Positions 26,467-35,731 of a stretch of 64,000 nt of DNA are shown piece after piece. The stretch is from NCBI RefSeq assembly GCF_001941975.2, contig NZ_CP146991.1, positions 2,404,524 to 2,468,523 of the forward strand, given 5' to 3'. Positions within the stretch are counted from its first letter, which is position 1, and each line of letters begins with the position of its first letter. The position numbers were made by a program, and so were the translations under genes. The DNA is from Sporomusa sphaeroides DSM 2875 (GTDB lineage: Bacteria; Bacillota; Negativicutes; Sporomusales; Sporomusaceae). The notes under the pieces are model-generated. The model worked only from the letters and a program-made list of their open reading frames with translations. It was not told the origin of the DNA and made no database searches.

Positions 26467-26757
26467 TTAGCCGCGCATAACCCGCAGCTTGCCGACACTT
26501 TTCCGGGTGCGGGCATCTTTCGGCCCTGCTGCCGGCGGCATTACCGTTATATGACGCCGCCGTTCACCGGTTAAACGCAAAACATGTGCCGTACACATAG
26601 TAAGGGCAAACAACGCCCAGAAACCGGCAAAAAATTGTCCGGCAGCGGATTCCATAAATACCGGCAGTTGAGTGGCAAACAGCATTAGCATGGCACTAAG
26701 AGCAATCAGGCATAATGATGAGCCGAATTTGCCGGTTTTAGCCTTTAATCTTTTCAT
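26467..26757 (-). CDS. Hypothetical small membrane protein
   Basis: 96 residues, start at 26757 behind GGGAGGAGTC. Two probable membrane helices (SSLCLIALSAMLMLFA and QFFAGFWALFALTMC), with basic ends, KRLKAKTGK before and GERRRH after. The last residues are encoded within a hairpin that looks like the terminator of the convergent lctBCD operon, which stops only 7 bases away. I do not recognise a family. It is expected in the cytoplasmic membrane; no function is proposed. Confidence 0.55.
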   Translation of the reverse strand: MKRLKAKTGKFGSSLCLIALSAMLMLFATQLPVFMESAAGQFFAGFWALFALTMCTAHVLRLTGERRRHITVMPPAAGPKDARTRKSVGKLRVMRG

Positions 26758-26835
26758 ACCGCTGACTCCTCCCATCAGATTGACTACAAAATGAATGTCA
26801 GTATACTATTGAAATATATGAAAGTGATTGAGTGA

Positions 26836-26902
26836 GTATGTGCAATAATAAAACAGCCGGCTTGACTTCACCAGTCTGCCGGCTGTTTATTATTGCACAT
26901 AC
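26836..26902. terminator. Very long perfect hairpin terminator after sepF
   Basis: GTATGTGCAATAATAA then ACAGCCGGC (26836-26861) pairs with GCCGGCTGT then TTATTATTGCACATAC (26878-26902) with a single bulged A: about 25 base pairs. It abuts the sepF stop codon and precedes the start region of the small membrane protein gene on the same strand. Confidence 0.7.
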
Positions 26903-26903
26903 T

Positions 26904-27347
26904 TTATTCGTTTTTCACCCGTACATAGGTAGGTACTGAATAGGCGAAAATCTTTTTATCCACTTCAATATTGGCGTAAGCATAAAGTATTACTCTGTCT
27001 GAAACCCGCTGTACACAGCCGCCCAGAACATAGCATACTCCATTTAAAAAATCGCTCATACGCTGTTGGGTAGCGGCATCTACCTGCTGGTAGTTGACCA
27101 CAACAGCAATATTCGTTTTGAGATAATCGGCATATGCCTGCACATCGTCAAAGCTTGTTGGCAAATCCACATATAATTTCAGTTGTCCCGGTTGTTGAGT
27201 ATGTACTTTAAGCTTGGGACGACGTTCGGTTTCCTGTACCGCCATTTCTTTTGCCCCGGCAGACACTTCTGATTTTCCCGGTGCTGCTGTTTCTTCTTCC
27301 AGCGGTATCAAAAAGTTAGTCAATTTATCAATTAATCCAAGCGCCAC
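26904..27347 (-). CDS. sepF: Cell division protein SepF
   Basis: 147 residues. A short N-terminal amphipathic segment (ALGLIDKLTNFLIPLEEE) expected to bind membrane, a charged linker, and the SepF core YVDLPTSFDDVQAYADYLKTNIAVVVNYQQVD near residues 58-90 with FLNGVCYVLGGCVQRVSDRVILYA after it. SepF anchors FtsZ at the septum in Gram-positive bacteria and relatives. GTG start with GGGAGGCG upstream. It is not in a division cluster here. Confidence 0.9.
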   Translation of the reverse strand: MALGLIDKLTNFLIPLEEETAAPGKSEVSAGAKEMAVQETERRPKLKVHTQQPGQLKLYVDLPTSFDDVQAYADYLKTNIAVVVNYQQVDAATQQRMSDFLNGVCYVLGGCVQRVSDRVILYAYANIEVDKKIFAYSVPTYVRVKNE

Positions 27348-27582
27348 CGTTCAACGCCTCCCTAGATACTTATCTCAAATCTTCAAGATTTTCTAGGAAA
27401 GTATTCGACATACTTTATGCTAATTCCTGCCAGACTGCGGCGAAATTTTGTGTTACAGGTAAAATAGGGTGAAATCTCCCAATATGGTAGGACTGTGGCA
27501 CTAAAGCAAAGACAAAGTTCCCGATAATAACCTAAAAAACTGTTACGCTTTCTAGTATTGCCATGCTTTTAAATAGGTATAT

Positions 27583-29301
27583 CTAGAATATTTGCCGACA
27601 TTCTTCGCACCCGACACCATGGCTGAGCACTTGCTCATCCCGGCTGGCATCCCGGTATACTGTCACGCCTTTACACCCCTGATCATAGGCTGCAAAAAAT
27701 ACCCTGGCAACGTCTTCACAGGTAGCGTCCTTGGGCAGATTTACCGTTTTGGAAACACCATTATCGGTGTATGCCTGAGCTGCAGCCAATTGGGCTACAT
27801 GCCATGCAGGCTCAATTTCATGGGCGGTAGCCAGCACACGCTTCACTCTGTCAGGCAGTGCCAGGCCGGCCACACTTCCCGCCAGGGCTATTTGCTCATT
27901 AACTGCTTGTGTCAGCAGCCCCTGCTGCCTGAGGTAATTAACAGCCACCGGATTTACACTGGTAATCAACCTGCCGTCAAGAACTCTCCGGGTCAAGGCC
28001 AGGGCAAACAGTGGTTCTATACCGCTTGAACAGCCTGCAATTATACTGATGGTTCCTGTCGGCGCGATGGTGGTTACTGTAGCATTACGCATATGCTCAT
28101 AACCCTGCCGGGGGTAAATACTATCAGCAAAAGCGGGAAAACTGCCTCGCTCCCGTCCCAGTTCGGCTGACATGGCTCTCGCCTCAGTTGTAACTGCCTG
28201 CATAATATCCTTGGTTAATTGGACTGCTTCCTGACTGGCATAGGGCAAATCAAGCAAAATAAACAGTTCGGCCAATCCCATAATTCCTAACCCAATTTTC
28301 CGGGTTTTCCTGGTGGCTTCCGTCACTTCCGGCAGCGGATAACTGTTGATATCGATGACATTATTCAAAAACCGGACTGCCAGTCTAACAGTCCGGGTCA
28401 GTTTATGTTTATCAAGGCTAACTCTCTGCCCCTTATTTGCTGTTAGCAGCCGGGTAAGGTTGATTGAACCTAACACACACGATTCATATGGCAGCAGCGG
28501 CTGCTCGGAGCAGGGATTAGGAGACTCAAATAAGCCCAAAGCAGGCGTAGGGTTAGCTTTATTGACAATATCTAAAAAAAACAGTCCGGGCTCGCCGTTC
28601 TCCCAGGCCATCTGTACCAGCAAGTCAAATATTTCCCGGGCAGGCACAGTCCGGACCGGAGTATGATTTTGGGGATTTATCAACTCGAAATCAGCCTGCT
28701 GTTTAACAGCTTCCATGAAAGCGTCGGTTATACCTACCGACAGGTTAAAGTTATTGAGTACATCATGCCGGCGTTTAGCAGTAATAAAAGTAAAAATATC
28801 AGGGTGGTCCACCCGCAATACCGCCATATTGGCACCACGCCTGGCAGCCCCCTGTTTAACAACCTGTGTAGCCAAATCATAGATATGCATAAAAGATACC
28901 GGGCCGCTTGCGGCTCCACCGGTTGCTCCTACCCGGGCGCCTTCCGGGCGCAGGCGGGAAAAGGAAAAACCGGTGCCGCCACCGCTCTGATGAATGAGGG
29001 CAGTATGTTTCAGAGTATCAAAAATACCGGCTAAGGAATCTTCTATTGGTAAAACAAAACAAGCAGCTAACTGGGCCTTGGGCTTTCCCGCATTGATAAG
29101 TGCAGGAGAATTGGGGAGAAACGTCCCGGAAGCCAGCAGCTCATAATATGCCTGGGCTGCCTGGGCGGCATTTTGCCCATAGCCGGCTTCAGCACCGGCT
29201 ATGTAATCAGCCACCCGGCGAAATAAGAGTTCGGGGGTTTCATCTTCGCGCAGGTATCTGGCGCGAAGTACTGTTTCAGCCTCAGGTGATAACAATATCA
29301 T
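27583..29301 (-). CDS. nrdJ: Adenosylcobalamin-dependent (class II) ribonucleotide reductase
   Basis: Makes deoxyribonucleotides using a B12-generated thiyl radical. 572 residues without an N-terminal ATP-cone. Motifs: FLPNSPALINAG near residue 61, HQSGGGTGFSFSRLRP near 105, the active-site NPCSEQPLLPYESC near 262, and MRNATVTTIAPTGTISIIAGCSSGIEP near 410. The C-terminal VGCEECRQIF carries the redox CxxC pair that is re-reduced by thioredoxin. No cobalamin riboswitch is visible upstream; the gap to typA is only 46 bases, with GGGAGGGG as ribosome binding site. Confidence 0.92.
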   Translation of the reverse strand: MILLSPEAETVLRARYLREDETPELLFRRVADYIAGAEAGYGQNAAQAAQAYYELLASGTFLPNSPALINAGKPKAQLAACFVLPIEDSLAGIFDTLKHTALIHQSGGGTGFSFSRLRPEGARVGATGGAASGPVSFMHIYDLATQVVKQGAARRGANMAVLRVDHPDIFTFITAKRRHDVLNNFNLSVGITDAFMEAVKQQADFELINPQNHTPVRTVPAREIFDLLVQMAWENGEPGLFFLDIVNKANPTPALGLFESPNPCSEQPLLPYESCVLGSINLTRLLTANKGQRVSLDKHKLTRTVRLAVRFLNNVIDINSYPLPEVTEATRKTRKIGLGIMGLAELFILLDLPYASQEAVQLTKDIMQAVTTEARAMSAELGRERGSFPAFADSIYPRQGYEHMRNATVTTIAPTGTISIIAGCSSGIEPLFALALTRRVLDGRLITSVNPVAVNYLRQQGLLTQAVNEQIALAGSVAGLALPDRVKRVLATAHEIEPAWHVAQLAAAQAYTDNGVSKTVNLPKDATCEDVARVFFAAYDQGCKGVTVYRDASRDEQVLSHGVGCEECRQIF

Positions 29302-29347
29302 GGTTACCCCTCCCGCTTGTCATTGTGAATAGTAAAGTGTACCTTGC

Positions 29348-31159
29348 TTAAGCCTCTTTTTTCCGCTCGCGTCCGCGGGCATGTCTGTCCAGGGTTGCTT
29401 TGCGCAGCCGGATGCTTTGTGGAGTGACTTCCACAAGTTCATCATCATTAATATATTCAAGCGCCTGCTCCAGGCTGAAAATGCGCGCCGGAGCCAGCCG
29501 GACAGCATCATCAGAGCCACTGGCCCGCATGTTGGTAACATGTTTTTTCTTGCAGGGATTAACATCCATATCCATTTCCCGGGCATTTTCGCCAACGATC
29601 ATGCCCTGATATACGGCTTGCCCCGGAATAACAAACATAATGCCTCTGTCCTGAATGCTATTGATGCCATAACCACTGGTTTCACCAGCCTCAAACGCCA
29701 CTAGAGCCCCACGGGTACGGCCGGGAATATCGCCTTTATAGGGTACATAGCCATGAAACACATGGTGCATAATGCCATTGCCCTTAGTATTGGTCAAAAA
29801 CTCTGACCTAAAACCAATCAGCCCGCGCGCCGGAACAATAAATTCCATCCGCAGGTAACCGGCCAGTTCCACCATATTGACAAGTTCTGCCCGGCGAGTT
29901 CCCAGAGATTCCATAACTGCGCCCATAAATTCCTGCGGTACGTCAATTGTCAAAAATTCCATTGGCTCGCAGCGCTGTCCGTTAATCTGCTTATAAATTA
30001 CCTGGGGTTTGCCGATTTGCAGTTCATAGCCTTCACGGCGCATGGTTTCGATAAGAATGGATAAATGCAATTCGCCCCGGCCGGCAACTTCAAAAGCGTC
30101 CGGGCTGTCAGTTTCGATAACCCTCAGGCTAACATTGGTTTGCGCCTCGCGGAACAGACGGTCCCTAATATGGCGGGAGGTAACATACTGACCTTCCCTC
30201 CCGGCAAACGGGCTGGTATTAACCGCAAACAGCATCGCCAAAGTCGGTTCATCAATCCTGATGGTCGGTAAGGCTTCCGGATTTTCGGTATCGGCCACAG
30301 TATCACCAATATTGACCGTTTCCAAGCCAATCATGGCAATGATATCACCCAAGGCCGCTTCCTTAACCTCGGTACGCTTTAAGCCCTCATATATATATAG
30401 TTTACCGATTTTGGCCTTTTCCTGAGTCTCACCGGTCAGAACAGTAACATTTTGTCCGGACACAATACGCCCCCGCACAACCCGGCCAATGGCAATCCGC
30501 CCGACATAATCGTCATAATCGAGGGTGGTTATCATGACCTGCAGCGGACCGTCAATTTCGCCCTGCGGTGCAGGTATGGTTCTCTCAATACATTCAAACA
30601 AAGGCAGCAGGTTGTCGCTTTCGTCGGCCATTTCCATTTTTGCAATACCTGACCTGGCAGTAGCGTAGACAACCGGGAAATCAAGCTGCTCATCATCGGC
30701 CTCAAGCTCAATAAACAGTTCTAAAACCTCATCAACAACATCCTCCACCCTTTGATCCGGGCGGTCGATTTTATTTATAACCACAATGGGTTTCAATTTT
30801 TGTTCCAATGCTTTTCTCAACACATATTTAGTCTGAGGCATAGGTCCTTCAAAGGCGTCAACCAAGAGCAGCACACCATCAACCATGTTGAGAACCCGCT
30901 CCACTTCGCCGCCAAAATCGGCGTGACCCGGAGTGTCAACAATATTAATTTTGGTATTGTTATACATTACCGCCGTGTTTTTAGACAGGATAGTAATGCC
31001 GCGTTCCCGCTCAATGTCGTTAGAGTCCATAACGCGTTCGGCTACATGTTCATTGGCGCGGAAAACGCCGCTTTGTTTAAGCATAGCATCGACCAAAGTG
31101 GTTTTACCATGGTCAACATGGGCAATAATTGCAATATTACGTAAGTCGTTTCGTTCCAT
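29348..31159 (-). CDS. typA: Ribosome-associated GTPase TypA/BipA
   Basis: 603 residues, translational GTPase. G1 AHVDHGKTT at residue 12, G3 [15 protein letters not shown] near 75, G4 NKIDRPDQR near 129. EF-G-like domains II, III and V follow, then the BipA-specific C-terminal domain with [21 protein letters not shown]. It helps 50S assembly and stress adaptation in known bacteria. Start at 31159 has AGGGAGGAC upstream. Probably co-transcribed with nrdJ downstream. Confidence 0.95.
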   Translation of the reverse strand: MERNDLRNIAIIAHVDHGKTTLVDAMLKQSGVFRANEHVAERVMDSNDIERERGITILSKNTAVMYNNTKINIVDTPGHADFGGEVERVLNMVDGVLLLVDAFEGPMPQTKYVLRKALEQKLKPIVVINKIDRPDQRVEDVVDEVLELFIELEADDEQLDFPVVYATARSGIAKMEMADESDNLLPLFECIERTIPAPQGEIDGPLQVMITTLDYDDYVGRIAIGRVVRGRIVSGQNVTVLTGETQEKAKIGKLYIYEGLKRTEVKEAALGDIIAMIGLETVNIGDTVADTENPEALPTIRIDEPTLAMLFAVNTSPFAGREGQYVTSRHIRDRLFREAQTNVSLRVIETDSPDAFEVAGRGELHLSILIETMRREGYELQIGKPQVIYKQINGQRCEPMEFLTIDVPQEFMGAVMESLGTRRAELVNMVELAGYLRMEFIVPARGLIGFRSEFLTNTKGNGIMHHVFHGYVPYKGDIPGRTRGALVAFEAGETSGYGINSIQDRGIMFVIPGQAVYQGMIVGENAREMDMDVNPCKKKHVTNMRASGSDDAVRLAPARIFSLEQALEYINDDELVEVTPQSIRLRKATLDRHARGRERKKEA

Positions 31160-31182
31160 ATATAATGCTTGTCCTCCCTAAA

Positions 31183-31220
31183 TAAACAGAAGGATGCATT
31201 TAGCTGCACCCTTCTGTAGT
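31183..31220 (-). terminator. Terminator after the beta-CASP nuclease gene
   Basis: On the minus strand ACAGAAGG and CCTTCTGT pair around GTGCAGCTAAATGCAT (which adds a TGCA arm), followed by TTTATTT. It separates the nuclease gene from typA. Confidence 0.65.
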
Positions 31221-31278
31221 GTAATGCACAATTCACTATATTATACCAACCAGCAAATGTCAAATAAAAATTATCATA

Positions 31279-32892
31279 TCACGACCATAAATCACTGAGT
31301 GTCTTTTTAACAAATGTCCGGATTTTCTCAACACGCTTAAGCACTGCCTGAAGATTGGCGGAATTGGCAGCCACCAGGTCTTCGAGCCTGCGCCGGAAGT
31401 CGGCGTATTCTTTTTCCATTTCCTCGAGCTGATCTCTAAGCTGCTGAACGGCTGGCTCAACCGTCGTAATCGCCGAAGGCTCAATGTTCCAGGTCCGTCC
31501 GTCAATCTGGGCAGCATCACCATATTTCGGAATATATGTCGCTATGCCAAACTCTTCATTAATCATTTTGCCAAAAGGTTCTGACCGGTCCTCTTCACCA
31601 TGCACAATAAAAATATTAGCCGGTTTTGTTGTAAAATTTTTCAGCCAGGAAGTCAGTTGGCTCTGATCGGCGTGAGCCGAAAAACCTTCCATATTATGAA
31701 TTTCCGCTCTAACACTGATTTCCTCACCCATAATCTTAACTTTTCTGGCACCGTCCAGTATCCGGCGTCCCAAACTGCCCTGCGACTGATAGCCGACAAA
31801 CAATATAGTGCTTTCCGGCCGCCATAGGTTGTGTTTTAAGTGATGAAGAATACGCCCGGCATCGGCCATACCGCTGGCCGATATAATGATGGCCGGTTTA
31901 TCCAGACTATTAATGGCCTTGGACTCCTCAGCCGTTTTGGTGTAAACCAGCTGCGGCAGGCGCAGCGGCTGCTCCTGATCGCCATACATCAGATCATAGG
32001 CTTCTTTATCATACTCTTGTGAGTTTTTCAAAAATACATTGGTTGCCGCTATCGCCAGCGGACTGTCCACAAAGATGGGAATTTCCGGTATCGAACCTGC
32101 TTTAAACAACTTATACAAATGATACAGCAGGGTTTGGGTGCGGCCAACAGCAAAGGACGGAATAACCAGATTGCCGCCTTTGGCTGCGGTATCATTAACA
32201 TACTTGGCTAACAGCTCAATGGGGTCGCCAGGCTCATGCTGCCGGCCGCCGTAAGTAGATTCAAGAACAATATAATCGGCTGATTCAATGATGGCCGGGT
32301 CTTTAATAATCGGCTGATCAGGCTGCCCCATATCACCGGAAAACAAAATTTTGGCGGTTTGACCATTTTCCGTTCCCCATACCTCAATCATGGAAGAACC
32401 TAAGATATGGCCGGCATCCCTGAATTGAATGGTAACCTCCTCAGACAGTGTCAGCTTAGTATCATAGGCTGCGGGTGAAAACTGATTGAGGCAAGCATAA
32501 GCATCTGCTACCGTATACAAGGGTTCTACCGGTTTGCGTCCGGCACGCTGCCCTTTTCTATTGGCAATTTCCGCATCAAATTCCTGAATATGAGCACTAT
32601 CAGGCAACATAATGCTGCATAGTTCGGCAGTTGCTTTCGTAGCGTAAATAGGCCCTTTAAAGCCTGAGTTGCACAATTTGGGCAAAAGCCCGCTGTGATC
32701 AATGTGCGCATGAGTTAAAAACACAGCGTCAATCTCGGCCGGGTTATATAAAAAATCCCGTCTATTTAGTGCCATAATGGCTTTTGACCCCTGAAACAGG
32801 CCGCAGTCAATCAAAAACTTTTTCTGACCGATTTCCAAAAGGTACGAGGAACCTGTTACCATTCCAGCGGCTCCCAAAAAAGTTAAACGCAT
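31279..32892 (-). CDS. Metallo-beta-lactamase/beta-CASP RNA-processing exonuclease-like protein
   Basis: 537 residues. N-terminal metallo-beta-lactamase fold with the zinc motif LTHAHIDHSGLLPKL near residue 60 and GHILGSSMIEV near 165, then a beta-CASP insertion (NLVIPSFAVGRTQTLLYHL near 245, SASGMADAGRILHHL near 345) and the closing motif EIHNMEGFSAHADQSQL with FIVHGEE. This is the architecture of RNA-processing enzymes of the CPSF73/YSH1 type. A C-terminal coiled coil of about 70 residues (QLRDQLEEMEKEYADFRRR) is an extension not present in minimal members. The substrate is unproven. Confidence 0.87.
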   Translation of the reverse strand: MRLTFLGAAGMVTGSSYLLEIGQKKFLIDCGLFQGSKAIMALNRRDFLYNPAEIDAVFLTHAHIDHSGLLPKLCNSGFKGPIYATKATAELCSIMLPDSAHIQEFDAEIANRKGQRAGRKPVEPLYTVADAYACLNQFSPAAYDTKLTLSEEVTIQFRDAGHILGSSMIEVWGTENGQTAKILFSGDMGQPDQPIIKDPAIIESADYIVLESTYGGRQHEPGDPIELLAKYVNDTAAKGGNLVIPSFAVGRTQTLLYHLYKLFKAGSIPEIPIFVDSPLAIAATNVFLKNSQEYDKEAYDLMYGDQEQPLRLPQLVYTKTAEESKAINSLDKPAIIISASGMADAGRILHHLKHNLWRPESTILFVGYQSQGSLGRRILDGARKVKIMGEEISVRAEIHNMEGFSAHADQSQLTSWLKNFTTKPANIFIVHGEEDRSEPFGKMINEEFGIATYIPKYGDAAQIDGRTWNIEPSAITTVEPAVQQLRDQLEEMEKEYADFRRRLEDLVAANSANLQAVLKRVEKIRTFVKKTLSDLWS

Positions 32893-33027
32893 AGCTTTGT
32901 CTCCTTTTCAGCATTTTGTTACTGTGTATAATATTCTAAATTCAATACCCTTGCCTGCTTTCCCTGCAAAAATAATAAAAACCGGGGCATTTTGCTCCCG
33001 GTTAAAAACTTCTGCTATACCCTTGTC

Positions 33028-33948
33028 TTAGCCTTCCCCTAATACCCGTACCTCCGGATGCAGGGAAATACCAAACTGTTGATAGACACGATCCTGAACT
33101 TTACTGATAAGTGACAGCACATCCCGGGCTGTCGCACCACCGGCGTTAATAATAAACCCCGCATGTTTGGTTGAAACCTGTGCGCCACCGACACGGGCAC
33201 CTTTGAGGCCGGCCTGCTCAATCAGGGTACCGGCAAAATACCCCGGCGGCCGCTTAAAGGTGCTGCCGGCACTGGGCATATCAATCGGTTGTTTGCTGTG
33301 CCGTTTGTTTGTATAATCCTCAATACGAACCTGAATAGAGCTATCCTCACCGGCAGACAAAGCCAGTTCAACCTCGCAGACAAGGCAGCCGTTTTCCTGA
33401 AAAACACTGTGCCGGTAACCAAAAAGCAGTTCTTCCCGGACAAACCGTTGCCGTTTGCCATTGGCGCATACCGCAGTGACAGCCTGCACCACCTGACTCA
33501 TATCGCCTTCATAGGCTCCGGCATTCATGAATACCGCACCGCCAATACTGCCGGGAATACCAATGGCAAACTCAAAGCCTGTGAGTTTGGATTTGGCGGC
33601 ATATTGCGATACCTCTGAGAGCAACGCACCGGCTCCGGCAAACACAGTCGTGCCGTTATGCCGGATATACCCCATTTCAGCGCCAAATTTAATAACCAGA
33701 CCGCGAATGCCCCGGTCCAGCACCAATACATTAGAACCATTCCCCAACACAGTGACAGGTACAGTACAAGCTTCAGCAAGTGCAAGCACCTCCGCCACTT
33801 CCACCGGTGAAGCCGGCAGCACTAAAAAATCAGCCGGACCGCCAATTTGAAACGTGGTGTGTTTGGACAACGGTTCATTAACCAGCAGCCTTTCCGGGGG
33901 AATAGCTTTTTTTAATTCGGCAGCAAAGTCTACCGGCATGGTAACCAT
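33028..33948 (-). CDS. murB: UDP-N-acetylenolpyruvoylglucosamine reductase
   Basis: Reduces UDP-GlcNAc-enolpyruvate to UDP-MurNAc for peptidoglycan. About 306 residues: FAD-binding TVLGNGSNVLVLDRGIRGLVI near residue 65, GFEFAIGIPGSIGGAVFMNAGAYEG near 120, the proton-donating Ser in PSAGSTFKRPPG near 225 and the terminal HPEVRVLG. Type IIa, lacking the extra loop of E. coli MurB. I start it at 33948, just after the ylbF stop; the open frame to 33999 would overlap that gene. MurB is placed apart from a mur cluster. Confidence 0.92.
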   Translation of the reverse strand: MVTMPVDFAAELKKAIPPERLLVNEPLSKHTTFQIGGPADFLVLPASPVEVAEVLALAEACTVPVTVLGNGSNVLVLDRGIRGLVIKFGAEMGYIRHNGTTVFAGAGALLSEVSQYAAKSKLTGFEFAIGIPGSIGGAVFMNAGAYEGDMSQVVQAVTAVCANGKRQRFVREELLFGYRHSVFQENGCLVCEVELALSAGEDSSIQVRIEDYTNKRHSKQPIDMPSAGSTFKRPPGYFAGTLIEQAGLKGARVGGAQVSTKHAGFIINAGGATARDVLSLISKVQDRVYQQFGISLHPEVRVLGEG

Positions 33949-33952
33949 GTTC

Positions 33953-34303
33953 TCATTCTTTGCCAAATATATCCATTCCTTCGGCGACCGCATCGCCAAT
34001 TATTTTGTATATGTCAGCCGCAATCTGCTGAAAACGCATGTGAGAATGAATGAAGTCTCTGGCTTTGGGATTAAGGACAATCATTTCATACATTTTCTGC
34101 AGTTCCTGAGACTTCTCTTTATCTTCAGGATGACCGGCCATTAAGTCATATTCGGCAGCCAGCTTTTTCTTGAAAAAATCCTGTACCATGGTTTTGCTTG
34201 CTGCGTCATTGTCAAGATTTTGCTTGGCAAGTAAAAACGCCTTGTACTCGTCAGAGTTTCTCAACGCCCGCCCCAAATCATGGGCTTTGTCATGCACACT
34301 CAT
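33953..34303 (-). CDS. YlbF/YmcA family regulator
   Basis: 116 residues, all-helical and highly charged, starting MSVHDKAHDLGRALRNSDEYKAF, with a helical hairpin (LDNDAASKTMVQDF-KK and NPKARDFIHSHMRFQQI). This matches the YlbF/YmcA (com_ylbF) family, whose Bacillus subtilis members form the Y-complex that helps RNase Y mature mRNAs and affects sporulation, competence and biofilm. Start behind GGAGGTATTTTC. It is the first gene before murB, 4 bases apart. Confidence 0.85.
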   Translation of the reverse strand: MSVHDKAHDLGRALRNSDEYKAFLLAKQNLDNDAASKTMVQDFFKKKLAAEYDLMAGHPEDKEKSQELQKMYEMIVLNPKARDFIHSHMRFQQIAADIYKIIGDAVAEGMDIFGKE

Positions 34304-34350
34304 GAAAATACCTCCAGTACACCATCTATTTTATGCATTATTTGTACTCT

Positions 34351-35220
34351 TTATACACTGAAATCTTTTTTCAATAATTTTTGGTAAAACACCTGCATCG
34401 TTTTGGCATCTTTAGCCTGAGTGCCGGCAGACTCGCAGATAATCCGAGGTGTATACCCTCTGTCAGCAATGACTGCCAGGAGTGGCTCATGCGGCGGACC
34501 GAAAGGATCACCAAAACTCCAGTGACGTTTCTCACCGCCTTTGGTGAATTCAATCGGGCTGAAATGAATATGCAGTTGTTTGGCCGCTTCTTCTCCCAGT
34601 ACTTCGCCGATTTTATCAAATACAGCGGCAAACTCCTGGCTGGTGGTATACTGACCGCCGGTCACGGCATGTAAATGGCCAAAATCGACAGCAGGACGCA
34701 CCCATTCGGCCATTTTGCATAACTCAAGCACTTCGTCAAGTGAGCCCAGCTGATTTTGTTTGCCCATCGTCTCCGGCAAGAGGTTCGGGCCTGCCAAGCC
34801 TGCCTGCTCAGCCTGCTCCAAAACCTTGGCAAATGAGCGTTTGGCGCGTTCTAATGCCTGGCGCCGGTCAATACCTTTGCCGGAGCCACCGATATGAAAA
34901 ACAATCCTGTCTGCGCCCATCCATTTTGCAACCTCAAGCGAACGGAGAAAATGGCGTTCCGTATTGCTGGCAGTGGCTTCATCCTCGGTAGCTAAACTTA
35001 TATAGTAAGGCGCATGGATGCTAAGTTTAACCCCATAACGGGCAGCCTCCTGCCCTACCAGTTCGGCAGTCGACTGCTTAATGTTAACACCGCGGCTGCA
35101 TTGATATTCATAAGCGTTAAGCGTAAGACCTGCCAGCCATTTAGGCATGTCGGCCGATGACTTGAAGCCGGCTTCATAAAATGCGTCCGGATTACCTGCC
35201 GGTCCAAATTGTGCAAACAT
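34351..35220 (-). CDS. TIM-barrel endonuclease IV-like protein
   Basis: 289 residues of the AP endonuclease 2/xylose isomerase-like TIM barrel superfamily. Metal-ligand motifs of the Nfo family are visible: KLSIHAPYYISLA near residue 85, RIVFHIGGSGKG near 128, NLLPETMGKQNQLGSLDEV near 165, AVDFGHLHA near 195, LHIHFSPIEF near 235, and IICESAGT near the end. Likely an AP endonuclease (DNA repair) but more diverged than typical Nfo, so substrate remains open. Confidence 0.82.
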   Translation of the reverse strand: MFAQFGPAGNPDAFYEAGFKSSADMPKWLAGLTLNAYEYQCSRGVNIKQSTAELVGQEAARYGVKLSIHAPYYISLATEDEATASNTERHFLRSLEVAKWMGADRIVFHIGGSGKGIDRRQALERAKRSFAKVLEQAEQAGLAGPNLLPETMGKQNQLGSLDEVLELCKMAEWVRPAVDFGHLHAVTGGQYTTSQEFAAVFDKIGEVLGEEAAKQLHIHFSPIEFTKGGEKRHWSFGDPFGPPHEPLLAVIADRGYTPRIICESAGTQAKDAKTMQVFYQKLLKKDFSV

Positions 35221-35258
35221 GGAATCACCGTCCTAGATCTGAAATTTTTGCTGCATGA

Positions 35259-35717
35259 TCATCTGAGCCCGGCAAAATTTTGCTGCCTGAACGCCTCATA
35301 TACGACAATTGCTACCGCATTCGACAAGTTAAGTGACCTGGCATCATCAACCATAGGGATGCGGACACAGTTATCCGGGTAAGAATGCAGCAGTTCCTGA
35401 GGCAGTCCGGCAGTTTCTTTGCCGAAAACCAGCAGGTCTTCGGGCTGGTACGCAATATCGCTATGATGTTTATCGGCTTTTGTGGTATTAAAATAAAAAT
35501 TATGGCCTTGGTACAATGCGGCTATTTCATTAAAGGTTTCGTGAACATGTACTTTAACCAAATTCCAATAATCAAGCCCTGCCCGCTTTAAATACTTATC
35601 CTCAATAGAAAACCCCAGCGGTTTAACCAAATGCAGTTCACAGCCGGTAGCTGCGCACAATCTGGCAATGTTGCCGGTATTGCCGGGAATTTCCGGCTCT
35701 ACCAGTACAATATGCAT
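35259..35717 (-). CDS. trmL: tRNA (cytidine(34)-2'-O)-methyltransferase
   Basis: SPOUT-class methyltransferase modifying the wobble base of tRNA-Leu. 152 residues beginning MHIVLVEPEIPGNTGNIARLCA, with the knot motifs LLVFGKETAGLPQELL near residue 100 and VRIPMVDDARSLNLSNAVAIVVYEA near 120-145. Start at 35717 is 8 bases after GGAG; the longer frame adds three residues. It sits between the DMT transporter and the endonuclease IV-like gene on the same strand. Confidence 0.92.
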   Translation of the reverse strand: MHIVLVEPEIPGNTGNIARLCAATGCELHLVKPLGFSIEDKYLKRAGLDYWNLVKVHVHETFNEIAALYQGHNFYFNTTKADKHHSDIAYQPEDLLVFGKETAGLPQELLHSYPDNCVRIPMVDDARSLNLSNAVAIVVYEAFRQQNFAGLR

Positions 35718-35731
35718 CAAAATCACTCCAG

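Noticed and set aside
29302-29347. Possible cobalamin riboswitch before the B12-dependent reductase
   Set aside because: Only 46 bases separate nrdJ from typA, too short for the element, and no B12-box is visible.
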